A stretch of DNA of 64,000 nt. It comes from Micropterus salmoides. Taxonomy: Eukaryota > Chordata > Actinopteri > Centrarchiformes > Centrarchidae. The translations under genes were made by a program, and so were the position numbers. A model generated the notes under the pieces. That model ran no database searches. It was not told the DNA's origin and was given only the letters and a program-made list of their open reading frames with translations. The stretch lies in assembly GCF_014851395.1 (NCBI RefSeq), contig NW_024040152.1:16655308-16719307 (forward strand), given 5' to 3'. Position 1 is the first letter of the stretch, and every line of letters begins with the position of its first letter. Of the stretch, positions 24,717 through 37,600 are shown one piece after another.

Positions 24717-27700
24717 CACATACTACTGTGCTAAGTGGCTCGTGTTGGATGTCAGTCAGTTAGCTGGTGACTTTTCTTTTCTTTAAATAGGCAGAAATAA
24801 ATTAATTGGCGATTTTTATCCTTGCCATATTAAGATAAATGCGTTAAACTTTTAATGACATTTTGAAAATAAAGGCATTTTAGGAGGAAATATGGACTGT
24901 TCTGGAATAGCCAGGCAGGGCTGCTGCGCCCCCTACTGGGATTAAACTGGGTTAACTGGAATTTGACTGGGTTGGCCATGAACTCAGAAGGTGGACACTA
25001 GATTCTGGTGGTGTATGATGATAATGGGACCTGGGACAGATTTTGTCTCTTGATTGGACCCCATGTTGTTCTGCCTTCCCGCCCCTCTCCCTACTTGAGA
25101 ATAAAGTACAGAACAGATGGATTTATGGGTAAACAGAGAGCATCAGTTCGTATCGCTCAACTGTATACACTGCGGACTACTGATGAGGCTGATGGTGGCT
25201 GATGCTTTTGTTGACCATCCAGGTGTGCAGATATGCGCACAAGCTTTTATTCCATTTGTTGTTGTTTGTGTGTGGGTTGTTGTTTTTTTTACGCAGAATC
25301 CTTGATTTTACGATTTAGTTAATATTAGTTAATATATTCTGCAAAATGAGATATATTAACTCCATAATTCAATGTTTTAGTGAGAATTGATCTCTTATAT
25401 TTAAGTTACAAAAAATACTTTTTTGCATACACAAGCAATGATTTTATATTCTAGATATGTGTATTTACTGGTATATTTTCAACATACTCTGCTACAATGT
25501 AGTTTCACAAGTTAAATGTTTTGATGGTAGAATTCATTAAATGTTTTGCCACATATTTTTTTAAATAAATCACTCAAATTTTCTTCGATTAAGAAAAAAT
25601 ATAATGAATTAACAATAAATTTAATTTCCTGATTCTTTTCATTGAACTTAGAAATAATTTAGGTGTGTATTTTTCACTGAAATTAAATGAAGTTGAGATT
25701 TTTATATATATAAAATTTTATTATAAAGTTACATAATTATTTCCCCACAATATTTGAGTAACTTCAGCTCAGAAAATATATTATAGATTAGTTGCACGGT
25801 TTTGATCTGTCTTTGAAAAAAACTACATTGTAGCACTTAATATAATCTCAGAATATTTGGGTGTCATGCTGTAAATCACATGCCATTGTTTTTTTTATTT
25901 TATGTTAAATGATGTTGGAAGATCTGTTAATAATTTCAGTGGTGTCGAATTTTACAATCATGTAAACTAGGGATGTGTTTTTGATCTATTTGTGTTTAAT
26001 GTGTCCTGCTTTCACATTTTAGTGAAGAATGTAGCTTCTTCTGTGAAGAGCCGACTGCAGTCTGAGCCTTTTTTTACGTGGCAAGACAACAAAATAAATA
26101 TGATTGCATTTAAACGCCTCGAGTCAATCGTCATTTAACTTTTGAAAGTATTGATATTTTATGTAACCGCAGGTCTCGATGACAACACACAGACACACAA
26201 CTTTATTTGCGGAACAGACACATCCAGTGTAATACACAGGGGTGTGGAGATAAGGAGACTTCAGGGACTTGAAATGACCTTGTAGTGTAAGAGGCCACTG
26301 TAATGTGAGTAACCTAGAGGAATATTGAGCTGAGTTTTTATCTATGGGCGGCAAAAGTCTGATAAGACTCAGATACCCAATAGACTCCTGGTATTATTAG
26401 ACCCTGAAGCCTCACTGCCAATACATCGACCTTAAAGTAGTAACTGCATTTATTTTCAGTAAACATAGAACTGGGGTTGAATAGCAAGAGGGGGCTGTTT
26501 TTGTTTCATGCTTTAAATATAGAATGTACATCCAAATAAGCTGTAAATGCATTTCACTTTATGTAGGCTGTAATGTTGAGCCTCTTGTGAAGCCAGAAAG
26601 GCAATTTCCTAGATAATATGGCTAATGCTCTTATTTCATGGTTTATGATCTCTTCTGATGACATGTTTGTTACTGTTGGGGCTTGGTATGAACTGCCTTT
26701 GATTCTGACCTTCACATAGAAATATCCAAAGCCCATGTTTTCGTTCTCCTTCCATTGTGAATGATGAAGTAAGCATGCTGAAATCAGTGAAAAGTGGGGG
26801 GACACTTTTAGATCGGTGTAAAAGGAAAAGGACTTAAAAAGCAGCAGCAGTAAACCGAGCCTGTGTCCACTTCCACTGCATTGCTGCTTATTCCACCAAA
26901 AGCATGCACAAAGCTTTAATGTGATAGCGGGATATCGAGTCTTTTTATATGCATTATCTGCAGATATTTTCAGAAATTCTTCATACTTGACAACATTGAT
27001 GTTTTGAACAAGTCATCTGTGCACCAATGTACTAAAGCTGAAACAGAACTCTCCCTCCAAAATATACTTCAGAATTATGGACAGATGTTGCCATATTATA
27101 TAAATTTAGAAGATCATGAAAATCCCACGTCAAAGCTTCCCTCCGTGGCTTTCTGGGAAGGCTATGATCATAAACAAATTCTGGTTGACAAATTTAGTTT
27201 CTAACTATCTGTCTGACACAAAAAGAAATCCATGCTGCATATCCATGTAGCAGCTCTCCTTGTCCACAAATGACACTGTAATTACACTGTATCAAATTTC
27301 AACACAGCAGGTTCTTTTGCCACAAGTTGGCCTATATTTAATTGGACCTCGGCTGAATTGCTGGTGTTAATTACATCTCCCAAAATGCACAACTATTGCT
27401 ATTAATAGAAGCAATGCTTATATAGTTAAATTGTGAGTGCTTGAAACAAGACGAAAAAGAAACAATTTGCTGAAGTAAATTCAAAGATGTGAGAAGTTGT
27501 AAATCATTGTAAAGTAGCATGTTCCTCCTTTGCTTTTAGCGCAGAGCGTAAGCATAGACAAATGCTTCTCAAGCTTTACCTTAAATTTTAGTTTATTTGT
27601 TATTTCACAGTTAAGAGTTTCTCAGTGTGTAATCAACACCTTGATCAGTAGCGACATTCTTGTTGTGAATCCTGACCAGTGTGTATTTCTTCAGAACCGA

Positions 27701-28199
27701 GGTGAGAGGGCGTTCCTGCTGCAGGAAGTGTCCCTCTGAATTAGAAAATAAATGCCTCAAGATCACAAGGTCCTTGAGAAAACTGGGTTTCAACATTTTC
27801 AATTCAGTCGTTGGCTTTTCTTGTTTTATTGAAGTCACAGCATCCATAAAAAATAAGCACTTCATCTCCTCTGGGCAGTGAAGTGATACAAGGCCAAACT
27901 GGCTTCCTTTGGACATTCTTGCCTTCGAAGCTGTAATCAGGTACATTTTAGCAAACACTTGCAAGGATTGTGCAGCTGTACCTTAAATATTTTATTTTAG
28001 ACAAGCTTAATCTTGCTAGATGCTGTATTTATTTTGATGGAGTTTGTGTTTTCACCGAGATGGGGCTATATATGTTATTGATGGCAGCCAATTAGAGATG
28101 TGAAAGCAGCCAAAACTTGAGCTCCACTGATCTTTCCAGCTCACTAATCTAATATTTAGTTGTAATTTCTGCCCATAAGTGCGACATCTGCCAACTTCC

Positions 28200-28640
28200 A
28201 AAGACATTTTTGCATCAGGAAATGGGACAGTTTGACTCTCCTGACCTCTTAGTCTAACAGCTTTGGTTGTAAAATATTGCATCTTTGTTTTTCTGTTGGG
28301 TGCCATTGCTCCTCAACGTAACGTCTTCGATGTCTGCGCAGTATTAAATAGTTCTGCAAAAGATATGTCAAGATCAAGGACTGTGTTAAAGTCTCCACCA
28401 ATCAGCAAATGTCACTTGACATCTATTGCACATATTGCATCTACTTTTCACATTCTAATCAGATACAGTGTATATTTCTCAGGCTGAGCCTTCTGACCCT
28501 TCATGCAATGGAGAGTAAAAAACTGACTTAAGATGCTAAATCTGCGAAGTGGGTTATAACAAGCAGAACCTCGACTTAAATGCCTTTTGAGTCTAGAGTA
28601 GAGAATATCCCCCTTATTTATTCTGGTATGTTTCACTTCA
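28200..28640 (-). mobile_element. Relic of a LINE (L1-like) endonuclease region
   Basis: On the - strand, bases 28399-28385 encode GGDFN within HLLIGGDFNTVLDLD. The GGDFN/GGDWN motif is a signature of the apurinic endonuclease domain of non-LTR retrotransposons. Surrounding frames are broken by stops and shifts, so this is a fossil. Family and exact ends cannot be set by eye. Confidence 0.45.
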
Positions 28641-29584
28641 CTGGTTTTCCCAGTGACCCATTCAGGATTATTTTTAAATGACCCTCACAGCTGATCAATA
28701 GTTACACCACACTTCACCTCACATACATGAAGAACTTAAACAGTGCTCGCAATTCAACCAAAATGAAGTACCATAATGGATGCTTGCTTAGTCACTGTAC
28801 AGATGCAGAAACCCTAAAGCTTTAAAGCTGTAGTGAGGTAATAATTAGGTAATCAAGGTTGTAAATGATTGAAGTTCAAAAGTTTGACTGTGATAATAAC
28901 ACTACCCAAAATTGCATTTTTTAAATTGATCAAATCACAGATTCAAAATGCTGCCTAAAAGTCAAGAAAATTATTTGGAATAGATGAGCCTTTTGAATAA
29001 CACATTTGCATTTACACATTCATTACTGAAGAATCCAGAGTTTGATTGTACACATTTTTACATTGGAGTAATGGGTGTGAGACTATGGCTTGTGAAAGCC
29101 TCTGAGGATCATCATTAAATCATTTTGTAGCCTTGATAAATATGTGTGCTGTTTAATTTTCAGGTTATGAATAATAGCCCAGGCTGTGATTTTCTCTTCG
29201 GGTGTGAGCAGGCTTTGTTTGTTCTAAATAAAGTCTAAACTGCCTCTCGTACTCTTATTCACATCCTTTACATGTGTCAGGTAGCCAGTGTAATTATTTC
29301 TGCTGTGTGCTCACAAAGCAGGTACTTCCAGTGTGCCACGCAATCTGTGATGAATGTGGATGAACCAGATTATGACAAAGGAGGTAAAAAAAAAACAACA
29401 ACAACAACAAAATAAACACAGATTAACTGTTTTGGTGATCCAACCTACATAAGACCAACCCAAGAACACTCGCAAGTAGGGCCTACTAACTTTTAATGCT
29501 AAAAAGATGAACAAGGTACCATCTGAAAGAGGTAAACATTGTAGTGAACAACGGTGTGGATTTGTGCATTTTATATTGAATAAA

Positions 29585-30727
29585 TTTGGAGCTACTCTAA
29601 ATTCCTTTCCCCTCCCCAGAGAAGAAGGGGGAGGGGTCAAAGTTGCTTTCTCTAAGTGCTAGCCCCACCATAAAACTGGCACCTTTTTGATTCCGAAGCT
29701 GATAACGCGGGGCCTGACTGTTAAACTGACAAAGGGACACGAACCAGCCATTGGCATTTCCCCACACACGTTTCCGTGGCAACTGACCTTATTCTTTGTT
29801 TTATTACCACATCAAAAAGGAAAACCCCTGTCTCACCCAAGTGTGACATGGTCCAGACACTGAACTTTGAATGGCTAAGGACTGCAGTCTCCAAAGACTC
29901 AAAGCATTTAATTAAGTTTAATTAATGTGTGTCCGCGCCAGGCAACGCCCAGACTCGGCCAGCGAAACAGGCCCTTTTGTTTCGCTTGAAGCTACACACC
30001 TGAAGTGCCGAGACATCGATCTGCCCCTCAGTTTGTTTTATTTTCTTTATTTGTTTTGTTTGTTAAAGTCATCAGTCCGTTAAGTTACACTGGACTAATT
30101 CAGGAACGACCAAGTTTTTTAAGCCTGTTTCGTCGAGCCAACTTCACCGAGGTCAGACCAAGCCACGTGGTCTCGCCAGCTACAACGAAGGAAACCTGAA
30201 AACAGCCGAATTGCCAGACGGAGGAGGCGTTTTCAATCAGACACGGAAAACCCCGGAGAATCCCTAGCAAAAAGCCAGGATCGGGCAGCTAGCGTGGGAC
30301 CCGTGCAACAGGCCAAAAGCAGGCTGTCGACAAGCAGTAAGACTTAACACACATTCTGTGATCAGATGTCCATTTTAACTCCTAAAATCATAGCATTAGT
30401 TTACTTTCATTAGCTCTTCTATGCGGTATGAGTCAAATGCTTCCCACAACCGAACCTCCAGGCTCATTGTTCAGCAAATGTTTATGTTCCCTGTATCCAA
30501 CCATCTTTTTATCACCTTAGTTAGAGAATAAATTCACTGTAATATAATCAAGAGCTGTGTGTGTTGCCTATTTCTAGTTCCTGCCAAGAGAATTGACCCT
30601 TTAGATATGAGACTGACTGACTGATTTAAGATAATTGAGCGATTATTAACTAACTGATCACTAGTAATAATTGTATAATTATTAAAACTACCTAGAGGTC
30701 CGGAGACTCCAGGATTACAACAACTCC
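29585..30727 (+). mobile_element. Possible LTR (solo or 5' remnant) of an LTR retroelement
   Basis: The block differs in composition from its AT-rich surroundings. It carries an AATAAA at 30527-30532 followed by a GT-rich stretch (GTGTGTGTTGCC), as in the R/U5 part of an LTR. Immediately after its presumed end lies TGGTGCCCTGAAACGAG (30730-30746), which looks like a tRNA primer-binding site. No gag, pol or env frame is present. The 5' boundary is uncertain. Confidence 0.3.
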
Positions 30728-33025
30728 GGTGGTGCCCTGAAACGAGAAAAATTTTGATTTTATGAATATTAATTCATAACTGGGTTTCAATTCTCAGAAA
30801 TGTATTAAATTGCATGACTAACATTTAGGTCTGCTACAACATAAATATTATTTCCATGCCTGATTTTGGATATTTTACATTGATTCATACATTAAAAAAT
30901 GGCCTCAAACAAAGCAGGGCAGGACTTTCGGGATACTAAAAATCCAGTCCTAATCTTTAAAAATAGGAAACAGGTGACATTGGCTGGGCCTTTGTAGTGT
31001 TAAGCATCTCTCATCTTTCTAACACCCTGCACCATATTTAAGTTATGGCTGTTGAGTGCAAATGAGCTCCAGTTGAGTTGAGCTGAGCTGATTTTTTCTC
31101 CATCAGTTTTCCACATGCTGGTTGAAGCTTCATAGACCCTGGCCCCTTTATGTTAAAGTGTGCCCACTGTGTGAAAGCCATTTCTGGATGCATCCCGTGT
31201 GTGGCTACGAGCAGGGGGTCTTGGTTCTGCGTACTGGACTGCGAGCTGTGACAAACTTAGGATTATGAGACTGTCTTTTTTATTTGAACACACACCAAAA
31301 GCAGACACAAACGAGCTAAGTCAGTCACACTTCACATGGCGGCAAGCAAAGCAGCCTCCTTCCTCATTCTCCATCCCACATTCTCCCTTCCTTTCTTTCT
31401 CTCTTACTTTCATCCACTTTTAATGTGTGACACTTTGATACTGATACATCCTATTTCCCGTGTTCTGGTCGATTGGCTTTACATGCAGATGGGTTGGTAA
31501 TTTGCATAGACTCAAAGGTCCCCCTTCTCTCCTGATGCTTTCTGACAACGGAGTGTCTATTCATCTCTGTGTTAAGCATCCCTCCTAGGACATCGCCTGA
31601 ATTGCTGTCTCATGCTGCTTCAAGTCTCGTTTTACACTGCAGGAACTGCTGAGGAATTGGATTAGGAACATATTGCTTTAAAGAAAAGCATCACAGTCAC
31701 CGAGGCAGGCTCGCATCTGAAATGGATAGTTCACTCCGATATCAAAGCTTGTCACATGTTTTTGTATAAAGTCACACTAAGTGTGTAACAGTGATCTTAA
31801 GTCACGCTGAGTCCATTTCACACACACACTGTTAGATCTGTGGATTGTTATATCTTAGTCCCACCTGGGAGATCTATAGAGAAACACTGGAGTGTTTCAG
31901 TGGAGTAACAAGGAATTATGATGCCAATGTGGAGGTGGTAACTCCGATCACCCCAATTGTTCTTATCCTCACATCACCTTAAGTGGCTGCTGTGATCATA
32001 CTTCTACTGGCCAACTTAAAATCTGTCTTTGGAGAACCAATTAAGTTTAAATATGCCCAGGAGGGAAAAAATAGCTCTTTTTTATTTCTCCTTGTTCCAC
32101 TTTGTCTGAAATGACACAGAAGTTGCTGTATCAGAATTTTCTAGAATGTTTTGTTTGCAGTTTTGTGGATTTCAAACGCATCCTATTTCAAAGCACAGCA
32201 GTGTGAAATTAAAAACTAAGACATTCATAAATATGCAGCTGAGGACCACACACAAAAAAGTATTTTAGTCCAGATACTTTAAGGCCCCTGGTCAATACCC
32301 ATATCCTCTCTTCTGACTCAGTTTTCCGGGTCAAAATCAAAACAACATTTTGAAATTCAGAAGAACTGAACAAAAATCCAGAGTTACAATACACAGGAAA
32401 GGCAGTTATGAAGGAAGTGGTGCGAGTCGTGCGATGATACAGCAGAGAGTGGGTGGATACAGTAGTGAAGCCAAAACAGACATGAAGGATGAAACAGCCA
32501 AGTGATAGTGATGGAGTGACAACTGAAAGAGGATGAAGATGAAACTGTGGAAGACAATGGCACAAAATGACAAAGGTAATAAACTTTAGAAAGATATACA
32601 AATGTCAAAAGAAATTTAGCATCCCTGGCATGATAGCAAATGCTGTGGAATAAGTATTCATATCTTTACTGCATTTTACTGTTGTCCAGGTGGAGCGGGT
32701 TTCAACTACTTTCATATCATTCCAGAGTATCACAAGATAAATCTGTGTGTGTGAATGTATGTGTGATGGGGAGGATCCTGACGTGATTAATGAGGTAGGA
32801 TACAAGAAAAAACAAAGTTCTGCTCCACAAATGTGCATTCAATTTTTTTGAATTTTCTTGGGGCACAGACACGGTTTTCTGTGTGGGGTCACAGGCCAAA
32901 AAGTGGTTGGGGAAGCACTGGTTTAACCTTTAACAATGCATTTATAATAAATTGTGTTTTATAAGAGTTTTGGAGTAAAATCTTAAACTATAGGCTAACT
33001 CATAACAAAGGCTGTGAGATAAATC

Positions 33026-33080
33026 ACAATCAGCTTTATTGTCCATGTATGTGTACACATAATAGAAATTTGATAGTGGT
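33026..33080. repeat. Short dispersed repeat fragment
   Basis: AATCAGCTTTATTGTCCATG followed by TATGTGTACACATAATAGAAATTTGA resembles a sequence common at the ends of fish retrotransposon copies (typical form ...CAGCTTTATTGGCCAAGTATG...). Assignment is by recognition only. Confidence 0.4.
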
Positions 33081-33679
33081 CTTAAACGTTTAATAACTCC
33101 CTGAAATGTAGTGGAGTAGAAGTGTAAAGTAGCATAGAAATACTCAAGTACCTCAAAAGTGTAGGCCCTACTTGTGTGCAACATTTGAATAAAAGGAATT
33201 GCTTTCCACATCTATGCAACTTGCAAGTGATAGGCTTACTAGGAGAAAAACGAAATATCACTATAAAAGTCACGTTTATGAGCAAAGTAACATATTGTAT
33301 GTGAATATATCACTAAAATAATATTAGAGGAATATTGGAGACATTAGAAGAAACTGAGGAACTAGAAAGTTGAAATAAGAAATTTACTTAAAATAAACTG
33401 GGACAAGTTTATTAATTTATCAACTGCTTACACATCAAATGAATCCATTATATACTCTACTTATTGGACACAGTCACATAAGCAGAACCCAGCTCAGACA
33501 CATCGTCTATAGGAATTTTATTTTTTTCCAACACAAATCTCGTAATTCCAAACAATGTCCCAGTGTTTTTATCACACCACCAAACACAAACCATTACATT
33601 TCTGCTGTGATTATGAAGCCTCTGTTCATTGCCTCTTTTATTACTGTTATTATTAATAAATCAAGCAAGCCGTGAAGCC

Positions 33680-33960
33680 CGGACAGATAAGTGGGGGGGG
33701 GGGCGCTGGAGGTGGTAATTGCTGGTGTAACAGTGTGTGCAACCCCGCGGTGGCCTCGTAAGCGACCCGCTTTATTAGATCGGCCGGTATCGATTCTCGC
33801 TGCGCGGTGTTGACTAATCTCCAGGCGGGGAGAGGGAGCGGGCGGATCGATGAGCCTGGATTCAATCATGTCTGGGAGCAGAGGAGGTGATTTTTTTGTA
33901 ATCACGGGCGCTAAATGGAAAAAGTTGAGAACAACGCGCCCGTGAGGTGCGCAAAGAGAA
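33680..33960. promoter_or_regulatory. Isolated CpG-rich island between the ephrin and flad1 3' ends
   Basis: After a run of G, the sequence is rich in CpG (CCGCGG, GCGACCCGC, TCGGCCGG, CTGCGCGG, GGGCGGATCGATG, ACGCGCCCG), unlike the AT-rich DNA on both sides. It also contains two ATCGAT words and TTGACTAATCTCC. No coding frame was recognised. It could be an unlinked promoter, an enhancer or a conserved non-coding element. Confidence 0.4.
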
Positions 33961-34281
33961 CTACATCACAGTATTCTTTTTTCCAGGGGACAGATGCACT
34001 CTGCAATTACGTATATTCAGCGCGAGACACGGATGAATCAATGAGCCTGCTGCTGGACACCAGTTCCTGAAACTTGATTTTCTCACCTTGACAGAAAACC
34101 TTTCATAGTGGCTGTCTTGCTGGCCAGATTGTTCTTATTGGATTTACAAATAAGGCAAATGGATTCATGAATAATATAAACCAGGAGCCACATTGAAAGC
34201 CCTGCACACACTGCCATGTGTATGTGAGACTTCTCTTAAAATAGTAACATGACAATGGAAAAAGATGACACAGATTGATGT

Positions 34282-34287
34282 TTTATT
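34282..34287 (-). terminator. Candidate poly(A) signal of flad1
   Basis: TTTATT on the + strand is AATAAA on the - strand, 224 bases beyond the flad1 stop codon. The bases after it on the - strand are T- and GT-containing (CAATCTGTGTCATC). Confidence 0.5.
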
Positions 34288-34510
34288 CAACAGGACAGAG
34301 AGCCATTACTTTAGAGTGAAACACATTTATATGCATGCTCGCTCCTACACACACAGACATACAGACTTTCTTCACAATCTCATTCTGAAAATATACACAT
34401 GAGGTCTTGATAAAAATGTCAGTTCTATGTGTGCGCAGGGGGATGATTTGAGATCTGAAATTCTGGCTCCATCATCAGCAACAGGTGACACGGTGAGAAG
34501 CGAGACTACA

Positions 34511-34646
34511 TCAGGCCCGGGAGTTTCGCTCCTCTTCTTCATTCTCCAGGAGGTAGGCTGGCTTGTATCGAGTCACCCCCTTCTCATCCACCACCCGGAG
34601 GGAAGCATTTCGACAGGTGTTGTCCATACTGCCCAGCGAAGTGTAC
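34511..34646 (-). CDS. flad1: flad1 exon 9 (C-terminus and stop)
   Basis: Encodes YTSLGSMDNTCRNASLRVVD, then VTRYKPAYLLENEEEERNSR and A, with TGA at 34513-34511. Human FLAD1 ends in PAYLLENEEEERNSRT, so the C-terminus is nearly identical. The human signature ENTVRNP reads DNTCRNA here. Confidence 0.97.
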
Positions 34647-37600
34647 CTGTGGGTCGACAGAGACGTTTAAGACCAATAATTCCACACTTAAGATGTCATA
34701 ATAAATGCAAAATTATTGAATGTATTCTTACCCTTTATCATAGAGAATACAGTAGGGCACATATAAGGTCCTCAAGAGCGACCAGATGTCGTGATACGTC
34801 CAATCCTGTGGAGTGTTGAAGACATCAAATTTAATTAGTTTGTGACTGAATTATGATTAGTTAAATCTAGGGATTCCTTTGAAATGCACTCAAGCTACAT
34901 AAAGTATCGCACAATGAAGTCAACTGCAGAGCATCCCATTGTTTCCCCTATGTATATATATATAATCATGCGTACCAATGTGGTCACAGTACGACCGCTA
35001 ACAACCTTTCCAAAAGTATTTTCCAGTAAATACATTAACGAATATATAATAAAGCAGGTGGCATTGTGTTCCTGCTCATGTACATCTATTCTTCAGTGAG
35101 CCTAAGCAGATAAAAGAGAAACAACATCAGAGGTTGCTGTCTACAAAAAACAGACTCTGTCATAAAAACCTGCACAATGTAATTCAATCCAGCACAACAG
35201 ACCCGCAATAAATTCTATCATGTGGAGCTTTTAATGTTAAATATCTGTTGAGAATGTGTCACAGAGGTGCTGACTCACATCACCAATTTGTTTTGGGATT
35301 ATTTTGGATAGCATTACGTTGTACAGGTGTACCTACTATCTGTGTTTGTGTTGGGGGGAGAGTGCAAAAGATATGGGCACAAAATATGCATAGCATTATT
35401 TAAAGCTTCACAAATGCAGTATTAATGTTGTGCTGTTGAAGTGCATTAAACTGTGCCTGTGTTGTGATATTTTGTTTACACCCTGTAGATATGCGTTCTG
35501 AAACTTCAGTCAAGATGACAAATAACATTAAGTGTAACAAGGAGAAATTGCCTGGCTAAAGCGGTGAAAACAGATTTGTATTACCACTCAAAACAGTTTC
35601 ACCCGTTACTTTAAAAAAATGGAGGTAAATGAAGGACTACTTGGTTCTTATTTTTATAATAATGTCAGCAGGTGCTCTTAAGAGTAAACAAAAAATTAGG
35701 TGAGGTAAATCTCAATGTCCAACAGTTACTTTAGTTTAACTTGTATTTTGGTTACACGTTTTTTTAGTTGACTGCTTTTTGATTTTGAGGTCTTTCTTTC
35801 TTCATATATATATCTGAAATTTGTGTGTCTCACTAGTAACGGGTTGACTCTCATATAGTCTGGCCAGCCGGGGTCAGTGGGACACATGGGCGTGAGTGTG
35901 TGCGAGTATGGGTCACTCCTCCTGGTCCCCATCAGGACGGCTTTCAGCTCCGGCCTCCGCTCCTGCACCTCGCTCAGCGCCTGCCGTATACTGCCCTCAA
36001 CGGAGATAATCTCCAGGTCATATCTACGGGATAATTGAAAAGATATTAAAATACATAAAATAAAAAACAATCAGCTGAAATGTATTTGTTACAGCATGCA
36101 ATAGGATAGGCTGGTGGTTCACCTTTTTATAGTGTCCTGAAGGAATCTCTCCATTTCTGGGAATGGAGAGACAATACGGATATACAGAGCTTTCACCTTT
36201 TCTTTAACATCTGGATACCGCCTGAGAATGGCAGGAGAGAGAGAAATGGGATATAGAAAAAGAAAGAAAAAAAAAAAGGGGCACAGTAAACAATTAGATT
36301 ACACGTTCCTGTTTATCCTTCACCATCTTCCACTATCCAAAGTCCAAACTGTCTTGTCCACGATTTTTCTCTGGTTGCTGCTGAACTCATTTCCCTCTTC
36401 ACTTGCTGTAACGCCCCACTGCACAGAAGTGGTATCATTATGTTTTTAATTTAAATCTCCCTTTCATCTCTCGCAGGTCATTTGTTTTGTCCTGATTAAA
36501 TCATTCCTACCCCTAAATGTGTTCTAACTGTCTTGTCTCATCCCCTCCTGTTACCGTTTCAGCGCTGCATAGTAGAGATGGAGCAAGGCCGTGCAGTCTT
36601 TGCCTCCGTTGAAGCCGACGCAGACCTCCTCTGTCGAATACTGATCCAGTGCAGCCTCTATTGTTTTCAGCGCAGACATAACTTTGTTGCCCAATGGTGT
36701 GCCTGCAGAAAATGAAATCCACAGCGAGAGGACGTTTTACAGTAAATGTAGTCAAATTTTGTTAGTTATAATATAAATTAGCTCTCATTCTTACATCAAA
36801 TTCACAGTAAAAATATCTACTTTGAAATATCTGCTTGTCTTTTATTGATGCTTGATTCTATTCTGTTCAGTCTCATGCCAGTAATATTCTTTTTATAATC
36901 CACCATGATTTTACAGCAATTACTTTAATTCTTTTGCTTCTTTTATTGGTCCCAATGCTTGTGTAAAGTGTAAGAATTCTCTGTAATATTCACGTTATTA
37001 TATTAAGTTGATATAGTTTAACTGTCATCTCCCACCACCCTCTGTCTCCCCCTCACCACTCTTGGCCAGTGTGTACACCTCAGCTGTGGCGACAGACACC
37101 GGGTCAGTGACTAAGGTCACCACGCTACCCTTGGGCAGCTCGTCGACCAGCTGTGCCCGGGCTTTGTCCACCTCCTCCTGGCTATCTGAGTCCAGGTACA
37201 GCCTGACTCTGTGATAGTTGCTCAGCCAGGCAGGGTAGGAGCCCAGAGCCACCTTCCGGCCCCAAGCAGCCTGCAGTTTGGTCAGCACGGGGGCGATCTC
37301 CGTTTCATCTGCGTCCACAAACACCTAAGGCAAAGATCTCTGGTTAGCTCGCATATACTATCAAAACACAGTATTCAGATGTGTTTGTATGTGACAGGTA
37401 TGCTCATGGTGTTACCTCACGAAAGTGAAACGTGGTCCCTGAACCAGCAAAGAGGTGCTCCAGCCCACTGAAGGCCCTCTCCATCAGCGCCGGGATCCCA
37501 GGAAAGATATACACGTTACGCACACTGACCTGGGAGAAGGAGGTGGATCTCTTACATACTGGAAGGATAAATGGGCCAGGCAGTCAGTGTTTTCCTAAAC

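Larger units (their letters stand above)
24218..34281. other. Ephrin-A 3' UTR and intergenic region, no gene recognised
   Basis: Ephrin and flad1 are transcribed toward each other here. The first 0.5-1.9 kb is probably ephrin 3' UTR. The rest is AT-rich DNA with a LINE relic (28.2-28.6 kb), an LTR-like block (29.6-30.75 kb), a short dispersed repeat (33.03-33.08 kb) and a CpG-rich island (33.68-33.96 kb). No coding exon was recognised. Confidence 0.6.

Noticed and set aside
34427..34819. 130-codon + frame over the end of flad1
   Set aside because: It is the antisense shadow of flad1 exons 8 and 9, whose - strand translation matches FAD synthase and splices correctly.
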